The notes under the pieces: model-generated
What the model was told of the DNA's origin: nothing
The model's input: the letters and a program-made list of their open reading frames with translations, nothing else
Database searches by the model: none
In this document: positions 53,101 through 57,800 of the stretch, one piece after another
Layout of the letters: each line of letters starts with the position of its first letter
How positions within the stretch are numbered: position 1 is the stretch's first letter
Position numbers and translations under genes: made by a program
Origin: Calamus simplicifolius
Lineage: Eukaryota; Streptophyta; Magnoliopsida; Arecales; Arecaceae
Assembly (NCBI GenBank): GCA_900491605.1
Contig: UESW01000049.1
Coordinates: 1 to 64,000, forward strand
Direction: 5' to 3'
DNA length: 64,000 nt

Positions 53101-56100
53101 ACATGGCTGATCTCCAGAAGGAAACCAAGGGTCCATAAAAGGGTAAGAGGGATCCTTAGCAAGATAAGAGGAAGAATAGCATGGAACACACTCTTAATGC
53201 TCAGAGAACATTCCAATCTCTGGGCCTTTTCCTTATGAGCTTTCTCAAACTTACGGCTGTACCCCGATCGCTGACTTGCCCGTCGAAGGGTCCCCACCGA
53301 AACTTCTGGCCTTGGAACTTCTTGCAGGTTCTCTGGAAGGAAAGAGAAAGCTTCATCAGCACCTTCACGGAACCCTCTGACGATCATTTCCGATGATCGG
53401 GCGTCATCAATATCAAAAACAGAAAAAAATAATCAAACAGGATCTCCCGAAGACTTCCAATATGCATGTAGGTATTCAAAGATTTAGGAAGGGACATTAA
53501 ACCATGGTAGCTGTCTTCAAACTGGCCTTCTACTTATAAAAATCTAATTTGCCTTTCGATCGGAATAGTAAAAGTTTTTTTTGTTTGAATTTTTTTAAAA
53601 TTAGAAATTTAAATTAACCAGAAGCAGTTCAAAGACTTAATCCCGATCTACCAAGAGAAACTGCAGCCCAGCTGCGCCAGTAAAAAGAATAAAAGAAGCA
53701 TATGACTCTTTCATGCATACTCCACTTGGCTCGAGGGGATATAGCTTAGTTGGTAGAGCACCGCTCTTACAATTGGGTCGTTATGATTACAGGTTGGATG
53801 TCTAATTGTCCAAGCGCTAATGATAGTATCTTGTATTTGAGCCGGTGACTCACTTTTTCTAAGTAATGGAATAAATATTAACTCTTTCTCATACAGAATC
53901 CACTAAAAAGTTTAGGTACTTGAGTACATAGTATAGTCCTTTCCAACTAATCTTCCCCTCTAACGCGAGCCAGGCGGCGGCGGGTGCGGAAGGAAGAAAC
54001 CTAAGAGAAGAACATCTTCTCGCCAAGAGCAGCGCATGTCTACAGTGAGAAACTATGTTTGGATAGGGGAACAAAGGTATCGTTTCCAAATTTTGCCAAG
54101 AATGCCCTATTAGTAGTAATCCTTTACCTCGACAAAGCAGGCTAAGTTAAGGATTTTGCAACTTCTTGTACTTCCTTTAGAATACAAATCTACGTGACTA
54201 AAATTTCACCCCTTCCCTTTTTTTCAGTTCTTTAGGATAGGAAGGAAAGAAAAAGAAAAAGTGTCAAAGAGCAGAAACTTTATTTAAATAACATAAAAAA
54301 AGGGGTGCCTCCTCACAAAGGGGGTCGCAGTGACCAGGCCTGAGTGATTGTTTACCAAAAACACATGTCTCCACAAAGTCATAAGACCATGTATGGGGGT
54401 TGATGCCTACCTAATGCCGGAAGCTTAAGAAAGTTGGTGACCATATGACAAGGGAGCCGGTGACAAATGTCACAAAATCTCACACTCTTAGAGGACATCC
54501 CCGGTGTCGAGGAACATGTACTTGGGTGGGCTAAAAAATGTGGGAGCTAGATACCAACAAGCTATGACTATCATATCTGCTCCACTAAGTGGTCGAGTGC
54601 TACATGGATGATCGCATTGTGAAGACCAAAAGGTGAATCGGCCATATCCAATTTTTCAATTTTTTTGATTTCTTAGATTTTCTTTTTTTGCGAGACATGC
54701 AAAAAGGGCAATAAATCTCATCATTAAATTAAATTATTGAAATTTTAAACGCCAGAAGTAAGAAGATCAAGGATTTTTTCGATAGTGAAAAGCTTTTGAA
54801 AGTTCTGCAATAGGCTATAAAGGGCACAAAACATGCAAGAAAATGCTCTCTTTACGGGTTGGATCAAAAAAAATTCTTAAATGAGGTATTCAACTCTAGA
54901 GATGAATCAAAAGAGAAATCTTTATCGGTTCTACCTCTTCTTTTTTAAGAAGAGAATAAATCTTTTTATCGAAAGATGAGAAAGAAATCAATCTGGATTG
55001 GCTTACTAGCAAATACATTTCGTGCTTTTAACCCAACTCAAGCCACGGAGACTTATTCAATGGTCACTGCTGACCACTTTTGGCCCTATCTCGATTTTTC
55101 TTTTGCTAGGCCCATATCTAAAAAGCCTACTTTCTTACGATTACAAGGTTCATTCATATATGAAATCCAATCCCGAAAATACAGCATTCCACTTTTTTTT
55201 TACTACTTAAGGCTTTGAGACATTTCAAATTTGAGAAATCTCTACACCCAGATTTGAACTGGGGATAAAGGATTTGCAGTCCCCCACCTTACCACTTGGC
55301 CATGCCACCAAAACTAATCTAAAATGGATAATATTTTTATCCACCCATATTTTTACGACTTCACTCCAGTCACTAGCCCCGCCTTTGGCATCCCCCTCTT
55401 TGTAGTTAAGGTAACAACTTCGAACGTGGCCAACTCCCATAGTGTAGCCGATGGTGTGTACAAAGCCCGAGTACATATTATATATAGTTATAATTGATAG
55501 ATTTTCTACATAGATCCAATCAAATTTAGATTTGCATGATGGAGATCTCATATTCTAAGTTGTTAGATGTGACCTACTATCTCTAAAATTCTTGCATGCT
55601 AAAAATCATATGATTTGAAGACTTTTGGCATGAAGAGGTCGAAAAAACATGTATTATTTGTATTATTTATACCGTTCAATTTTTTGACTATTTGATGCAT
55701 AAAACAGGAAAAATAGAGAAGTCGGCAAACAAGTATGATCACTTCAGGCCCAATTCCTGTTGCTTAGCTAAGTGCGCTATCCAAATAATGAATCATTGGA
55801 ATAAACTTTGCTTGCTTTCTATTATATTATATAAAAAATATTTCCTATTCAAACAAGTCTGAAATCAATCAGTAGCACATCTTGTGCCTGATTAAAGAAG
55901 GAAATATAGGAAATTTGAATATGGAATTTCAATATCAACAGCCCAATTCTCTTTGATTAACAGTCTATGGCCAAGGGTCAATCATTGAATTAGAAAGCAT
56001 ATGAAGGAAAGAAACGGTGATAGTTAGTGTAGATTGGACCCCTTCCTAAAGTCACTGGTAGTCTACATCAGCTCTAAAACTTGAATGGATATATACCCAT

Positions 56101-57800
56101 AAAAAAAAAAAAAAGGAAAGCTCTCCTTGAGAATCAACTCTATCTAATCAATCCCATCCTAAACAGAAAAGCCCTCTCTGTCTCTCTCTCACACACACAC
56201 ATAAAGAGAGAGAATTTAACTTAGCTAAACTTGAGTGAATCTTTACTCAGATTCGATCTAGGTCTAGAATTAGATAATAGAGTCACACATCAACAATTCA
56301 AACTGTTGGATGTGATCTATTATCTCCAAAATAGCTAAACACTTAAAATCATGCGATTTCGAAACCCCTGGTCCATGCTTTAGGAGGCCAAAAAGAACAT
56401 GTATGCTGTCCAATTTTTTTGCCACTTGGTGCATGTAAGTATGTATGTATGTATTATTATGGCAATATAATAATAGCAAATCTTTAGAAGTCACAAAGAA
56501 ATCCATTCAAATGAGGCCAGGTCATGAATGACTGTGAACATATAATATGACGTTGCGAGAATAGCCATCATTCGTTCCGCTTCTGGATGGAAGAAGACAT
56601 TGAATTGTATGTGAAGACTTGTTATATTTGTCAAATGGATAAAACTGAGAGAAAAAGGATGCGGGATTATTGCAGCCGCTTTCCATTCTGGAGAGACCAT
56701 GGGTTTCAGTTTCCATGGACTTCATTACAAGATTTCCTAAAATGAATGGAATGAGATCAGTATTTATGGTGATAGATTGATATTCGATCTTCATGCCTAC
56801 GCCATATCCATGTCCAGCTAACAAGGCAGCTGAGTTGTTCTTTGGAGGGGTTGTAAAGAATTTCGAAATGCCGGCCAAAATTATTAGTGACAGAGATCCA
56901 AGATTCATAGGGAGATTTTGGACCACATTGTTCAAGTTGTTTGGTTTGGAGCTGTGGTTCTCAAAAGCATGTCACCTGCAAACAAATGGGCAAAGGAAAC
57001 GTCTTTGTGCACCGTGCGCGGTGATTGGTCCGTGTGCGTATGGCGAGGATATTTTTGTTCTTTCTGCGCTGCATGCATGGCCACATGTGTGCTCGGATCA
57101 ATCACTGCACGTAGTGCGTGCCATTCTGCACCGCACGCATGCACAAGGCATTTTTCATGAGCAAATCAAATGAATCAATGGACTCTTGGAAGAATTTCTT
57201 TGTCGCTATGCATCCACGACCCAACGAATTGGTTGAAATTGTTAGATATAGCTCAATTTAGCTATAATCTACATAAGTCATCCTCAAACTAGAAAAGGAT
57301 TGAGATGATGAACCATTAGTCTGAACATCATTGAAAGAATATGAATCTTTCTTCCACAAACAAGAAAAGGCAACATTAATAAAATCAAGCAGCACGACTT
57401 TTTAAGTGAATTGAATCAACAGGTCTGGAATTTTTTTAAATAAAATTAATGAAAGACATTCAAACAAAGCGAATCCATAGCTACGGTAAAACTTCATGAC
57501 AAGATAAAAGACCTTAAAAATCGAAAATTCAACAGAATAGCAGGTTCGTCTTCATCTTCTTCAACAAAATAGACCAAAAAGTAAAGAAAAGAGAAAAGTT
57601 CATACCTTGGGATCATCTTCTTTCTTCTGCAATAGCTGCTTCAACACATCGATACACTCAGAGTAGCGCCGGCTCTGGAACAGAACGGCGGCCTCCTTAG
57701 CCAGGCCCGCCGTGACCGACAAAAGCCCATCTTCCTCTGCCGGCCCGTCCTTGCCCGCCGCCGTGACTGCTGGAGACCCCGACGAATCCCGAGTGTCCAT
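21196..57800 (-). CDS. CNOT10: CCR4-NOT transcription complex subunit 10, six exons over 36.6 kb
   Basis: Exons on the minus strand: 57800-57606, 39660-39574, 35460-35278, 35161-35075, 34991-34920 and 23135-21196, all joined at GT-AG introns in phase 0. They give 65, 29, 61, 29, 24 and about 646 residues, 854 in total if one frameshift is discounted, a size I judge plausible for a plant CNOT10. The protein is an alpha-helical TPR-like solenoid. In animals CNOT10 pairs with CNOT11 in the CCR4-NOT deadenylase complex, which shortens mRNA poly(A) tails; the plant role is inferred by homology. Telling segments are VLHNIAVAQYC (exon 2), NIAVILNNLHDY (exon 3/4 join), TALHVCLLLLDIAL (exon 5) and the repeat helices of exon 6. 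A missing base at 21378-21380 shifts the frame after residue 794. The shifted frame stops at 21264 (831 residues), while the conserved tail lies in the next frame and stops at 21196. Introns 1, 2 and 5 are large and full of repeats. Confidence 0.95.
23171..23300 (-). mobile_element. SINE/RTE-like 3' tail with (GAGTT)n end, minus orientation
   Basis: CTCAACTCAACTCAACTC, then AAGCCTTTTCTCAACTAC, ATGGGGTCGGC and CATGAAT: the same family as 8640 and 9095, and the best preserved copy. It sits 36 bp inside intron 5 from the acceptor. Confidence 0.6.
24360..25060. mobile_element. Non-autonomous hAT-like element with internal subrepeats
   Basis: The left end CAGTGTTATTAAAAGTG and the inverse of the right end (CAACATTGTCAAAAGTG) pair as terminal inverted repeats. 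The flanking 8-mers CTCTTTTC (24352-24359) and CTCTCTTC (25061-25068) match at 7 of 8 positions, as expected for hAT. Inside, near 24900-25030, about three copies of a ~49-bp unit with CTTGCGCCTTAGGCACCTTA-like words occur. It has no coding capacity. Confidence 0.6.
25588..25945 (+). repeat. Copia 5' LTR
   Basis: It matches 30375-30740 throughout, for example AGAATTGTACTATCTTTGAA, AACAATTCTGTAACAGCTT and TTGTGCATTATACAAATAAT. The two copies differ at many sites, so the insertion is not recent. Confidence 0.88.
25947..25957 (+). promoter_or_regulatory. Copia primer binding site (initiator tRNA-Met)
   Basis: GGTATCAGAGC directly follows the 5' LTR. It is complementary to the 3' end of plant initiator tRNA-Met, the standard Copia primer. 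Confidence 0.88.
26985..30140 (+). pseudogene. Copia polyprotein remnant (integrase, RT, RNase H)
   Basis: Readable in pieces across frames: LYHRQLGHPSFR (GAG-pre-integrase) near 27020; LIHGDIWGPF (integrase core start) near 27195; VNTPQQNGVAK near 27460; the RT start near 28530-28620 (YKARLVTKGY); QQFDVKNIFLHRELEEEIYM near 28705; KALYGL near 28820, where a MITE is inserted; LLVYVDIIV near 29430; YTDADYA with a later SSAEAEF (RNase H) near 29910-30050. Stop codons and frameshifts are frequent. A gag remnant probably lies at 26225-26560 but is too decayed to assign. Confidence 0.85.
28862..29324. mobile_element. hAT-type MITE inserted in the Copia reverse transcriptase
   Basis: Ends TAAGGGTGTAA and the inverse TAGGGGTGTAA form the terminal inverted repeats. 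An exact 8-bp duplication, GTTCGAGA, flanks it at 28854-28861 and 29325-29332. Removing the insert and one duplication restores the RT frame across the site (RAWFERFA). The interior is built of CTCGAG and CGAGCTC words. No coding capacity. Confidence 0.88.
30375..30740 (+). repeat. Copia 3' LTR
   Basis: A purine-rich tract (GAGAGGGAG) precedes TGTGAGAAAACG, and the body matches the 5' LTR. It is followed by the GTTTC duplication. Confidence 0.88.
31150..31297 (+). mobile_element. SINE/RTE-like repeat with GAGTT tail
   Basis: It begins GTCAAGGCCAGTCCCAAGCC, contains GGGTTGCGTTAGACAGCTGA and CAACCCCATGTAGTTGGG, and ends in GAGTTGAGTTGA. It is the clearest copy of the form with both the 5' block and the tail. 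Confidence 0.6.
33352..34124. mobile_element. Possible hAT-type MITE (~770 bp)
   Basis: The left end TAGGGCTGCAAGTGGGTAGG pairs imperfectly with the inverse of the right end (TATGACTGCATATGGATTGG). The interior has repeated GGATTGGA and AATCCAA words in both directions. The flanking 8-mers match only partly. An (AT)n run lies at about 33708-33731. Confidence 0.4.
34194..34291 (+). mobile_element. SINE/RTE-like repeat, 3'-truncated
   Basis: Same 5' block as 31150 (GTCAAGGCCAGCCCAAACC, GGGTTGCGTTAGGTAGCTAA) but it breaks off before the CCCCATG segment and GAGTT tail. Confidence 0.5.
34920..34991 (-). CDS. CNOT10: CNOT10 exon 5 (24 residues)
   Basis: Acceptor CTTTTGCAG, donor GTAAGT. It encodes TTALHVCLLLLDIALSSQ and ends SRAA. 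Confidence 0.95.
35075..35161 (-). CDS. CNOT10: CNOT10 exon 4 (29 residues)
   Basis: It encodes a TPR-like helix pair, AVILNNLHDYKNALSVLE to EPVDE. Donor GTATTT. Intron 3 (116 bp) and intron 4 (83 bp) are the only short introns of the gene. Confidence 0.95.
35278..35460 (-). CDS. CNOT10: CNOT10 exon 3 (61 residues)
   Basis: Acceptor ATGTAG, donor GTACGT. It encodes KRSEDLARKSGEQ, then a Ser/Gly-rich linker, and ends IVTFNI, which joins AVILNN of the next exon. Confidence 0.95.
35461..39573 (-). other. CNOT10: CNOT10 intron 2 (4.1 kb)
   Basis: It is mostly AT-rich unique-looking DNA. At 35898-36107 a block with ends TAAGGGTGTCC and the inverse TTAGGGCATGC may be a small MITE, but it lacks a clear duplication. 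37200-38170 is rich in GGTAC and CCATAC words in both directions, as in degenerate dispersed repeats; similar words recur near 48900-49060. Nothing else is supported. Confidence 0.7.
39574..39660 (-). CDS. CNOT10: CNOT10 exon 2 (29 residues)
   Basis: Acceptor TTTTTCAG precedes GTTCTTCATAAT; donor GTAAGG follows GTTAAG. It encodes VLHNIAVAQYCHNG through the FNKVK end, which continues exon 1 (DDPK) as in plant homologues recalled from memory. Confidence 0.95.
40068..40214 (+). mobile_element. tRNA-derived SINE, Au-like
   Basis: GACAACGGTAAAGTTGCCC (A-box region), then TGACTTGGAGATCATAAGTT (a decayed B-box context), GCAGCGGTAAGGCTGCATAC and CTCCCCAGGCCCTGAACAGG follow the order of plant Au SINEs as I remember them (GGTAAGGCTGCGTACAAT and CCCCGGACCCTGC). 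The 3' end is cut at the Athila-like 5' LTR. The sequence just after the 3' LTR (CTAACCTTTT) may be its displaced tail. Confidence 0.6.
40220..41210 (+). repeat. Athila-like 5' LTR
   Basis: It starts TGATAAATCACATAATTATT and ends GATGCTATCA. It matches 46277-47315 along its length, for example CTTCGAGCCGACTTCACTTT and TAGATCTTAGTACCACGTAT. The 3' copy has about 80 extra bases near its start. Confidence 0.88.
41217..41234 (+). promoter_or_regulatory. Primer binding site (tRNA-Asp)
   Basis: TGGTGCCATTGCCGGAGA lies 6 bp inside the 5' LTR end. It is close to TGGCGCCGTTGCCGGGGA, the complement of the plant tRNA-Asp 3' end used by Athila elements. Confidence 0.8.
42480..44130 (+). pseudogene. Athila-like gag remnant
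   Basis: It reads in pieces: LPSFYGNNNEDPYKHLDEFL and LTLFPFQLKDKAKYWL near 42560-42720, then EFLKKFYPIGRTN, a VQAFYEGL block near 42930, and GGAFMSKSEDEAYALFE near 42990. This is the order of the Athila gag domain. A low-complexity Pro/Gln region (43540-43600) and a LEAQIGQIAE helix (43690) follow, leading to ISELRSGRIL near 43840. Frameshifts and stops interrupt it. Confidence 0.85.
44131..44880 (+). pseudogene. Athila-like aspartic protease remnant
   Basis: The active-site region reads ALLDLEASVNLLPTSVYKNLG near 44373-44442, where LLDLGASVNLLP is usual, so the Gly next to the catalytic Asp has become Glu. LVRVNQYYFPIDF-like words follow near 44523-44560. A QEEESCSMIELIDELVEYD segment near 44730 is the usual link to RT. 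The RT itself is absent. Confidence 0.75.
44890..46276 (+). other. 3' untranslated part of the Athila-like element, with a tandem duplication
   Basis: TGTCTGGCTGAAAACGTTAG and TGTTAGGAGGTAACCCAA near 44891-44942 correspond to the motif that follows pol in related elements. Near 45752-45915 a unit of about 84 bp (ATTGCCCTAAGCTTAGTAAC...) is repeated twice with about 80-85% match by eye. The rest is AT-rich. Confidence 0.65.
46277..47315 (+). repeat. Athila-like 3' LTR
   Basis: It is preceded by a purine-rich tract (AGTCGGAGGG), starts CGATAAATTATATAATTATT and ends GATCCTATCA. Confidence 0.85.
52383..52597. mobile_element. hAT-type MITE, first unit of a head-to-tail dimer
   Basis: 215 bp with terminal inverted repeats TAGGGGTGGCAA and TTGCCACCCCTA. 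The interior is made of ACACGAC and GTCGTGT words. It is preceded at 52375-52382 by CCTACGTG. Confidence 0.85.
52605..52819. mobile_element. hAT-type MITE, second unit of the dimer
   Basis: A near copy of 52383-52597, same orientation and length, separated from it by 7 bp (GTGGTTG). The right end reads TTGCACCCCTA, with one base lost. It is followed at 52820-52827 by CCTACGTG, the same 8-mer that precedes the first unit. Confidence 0.85.
52848..53045. repeat. 39-bp GC-rich tandem repeat, about five units
   Basis: Units of the form CCACC..CACCTGACCCACGCG plus an ATGGGACCAG..C segment recur every 39 bp, the fifth shortened. On the minus strand the period is 13 codons (VGQVIGGPDPIGR type), giving an open frame, but no start context or domain supports a gene. 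Together with 52190-52374 it forms a GC-rich island that the MITE dimer has split. Confidence 0.8.
53735..53872 (+). pseudogene. trnA-UGC: Plastid-derived trnA-UGC exon 1 and intron start (NUPT)
   Basis: GGGGATATAGCTTAGTTGG followed by TAGAGCACCGCTCTTACAA matches plastid tRNA-Ala exon 1 as I recall it, with changes (CTCAG to CTTAG, TGC anticodon to TAC). The group II intron start follows to about 53870 (GGTTGGATGTCTAATTGTCC, CACTTTTTCTAAGTAATGG). Most changes are C-to-T or G-to-A. Exon 2 is absent, so it is not functional. Confidence 0.85.
54299..54466 (+). pseudogene. rrn23: Plastid-derived 23S rRNA fragment (NUPT)
   Basis: GGGGGTCGCAGTGACCAGGC, then TGTTTACCAAAAACACATGT, CATGTATGGGGGTTGATGCC and AAGTTGGTGACCATATGACA align with the plastid 23S gene as remembered, with many transitions. 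Only about 170 bp remain. Confidence 0.85.
54846..55000 (+). pseudogene. ycf2: Plastid-derived ycf2 fragment (NUPT)
   Basis: It translates to GWIKKKFLNEVFNSRDESKE, then SLSVLPLLF, a stop, and EENKSFYRKMRKK, matching the N-terminal third of plastid Ycf2 as remembered. It runs straight into the psbD piece. Confidence 0.8.
55012..55084 (+). pseudogene. psbD: Plastid-derived psbD fragment (NUPT)
   Basis: It translates to FRAFNPTQATETYSMVTADH, close to the D2 protein of photosystem II. It breaks off after HFW and joins rpoC1. Confidence 0.85.
55085..55245 (+). pseudogene. rpoC1: Plastid-derived rpoC1 fragment (NUPT)
   Basis: It translates to FARPISKKPTFLRLQGSF, then YEIQSRKYSIPLFF and, after a frameshift and stops, TT.GFETF..EIS, matching the plastid RNA polymerase beta' subunit as remembered. 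It continues in one open frame with the psbD piece by chance. Confidence 0.8.
55240..55309 (-). pseudogene. trnC-GCA: Plastid-derived trnC-GCA (NUPT)
   Basis: On the minus strand GGCCAAGTGGTAAGGTGGGG, GACTGCAAATCCTTTATCCC and CAGTTCAAATCTGGGTGTAG give a tRNA-Cys with anticodon GCA. The acceptor stem no longer pairs (5' GGTGGCA against 3' TGTAGAG), because the 3' end is replaced by rpoC1 sequence. It is probably not functional. Confidence 0.82.
55352..55471 (-). pseudogene. rrn16: Plastid-derived 16S rRNA 3' fragment (NUPT)
   Basis: On the plus strand ACGACTTCACTCCAGTCACT, AGCCCCGCCTTTGGCATCCC and GGTGTGTACAAAGCCCGAG are the complement of the conserved 3' part of plastid 16S rRNA, with transitions. 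Confidence 0.87.
56540..57290 (+). pseudogene. Ty3/gypsy integrase fragment, interrupted by a foldback insertion
   Basis: It reads in pieces: EEDIELYVKTCYICQMDKTE (integrase zinc-binding part) near 56590, WVSVSMDFIT near 56710, MPTPYPCPANKAAELFFGGV from 56793, KIISDRDPRFIGRFW near 56880, and ACHLQTNGQ near 56970. After the insertion (56999-57160) it resumes with LLEEFLCRYASTTQRIG and LDIAQFSYNLHKSS to about 57290. No LTRs are next to it. It is antisense to CNOT10, in intron 1. Confidence 0.87.
56999..57160. mobile_element. Foldback, possibly MULE-type, insertion in the gypsy integrase
   Basis: A GC-rich imperfect palindrome (GTGCGCGGTGATTGGTCCGT against ATCAATCACTGCAC) about 160 bp long splits the integrase frame exactly. 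The flanks GCAAAGGAA (56990-56998) and GCAAATCAA (57161-57169) look like a diverged 9-bp duplication. Its words resemble the MULE-like element at 61954-62242. Confidence 0.55.
57606..57800 (-). CDS. CNOT10: CNOT10 exon 1 (residues 1-65)
   Basis: The ATG at 57800-57798 opens MDTRDSSGSP. An upstream in-frame TTG codon is not needed. An Ala/Gly/Asp-rich N-terminus leads into the first helix pair (KEAAVLFQSRRYSECIDVLK). The exon ends CCC AAG followed by donor GTATG. Confidence 0.95.

Larger units (their letters stand above)
39661..57605 (-). other. CNOT10: CNOT10 intron 1 (17.9 kb), repeat-filled
   Basis: The donor is GTATG at 57605-57601 and the acceptor TTTTTCAG at 39668-39661. It contains an Au-like SINE, an Athila-like LTR element, a MITE dimer, a 39-bp tandem array, plastid fragments and a Ty3/gypsy integrase piece. 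47316-52190 is AT-rich with no coding feature that I can support. 55480-56500 carries a diverged duplicate pair (near 55560-55690 and 56305-56430, sharing GTGATCTATTATCTCC-like words) and a CT/CA microsatellite near 56175-56200. Confidence 0.85.

Noticed and set aside
54976..55218. 80-codon open frame that might be a gene
   Set aside because: It is a chance fusion of ycf2, psbD and rpoC1 plastid fragments.
55240..55309. Functional tRNA-Cys gene
   Set aside because: The acceptor stem does not pair, and the 3' end is replaced by rpoC1 sequence; it belongs to the plastid mosaic.
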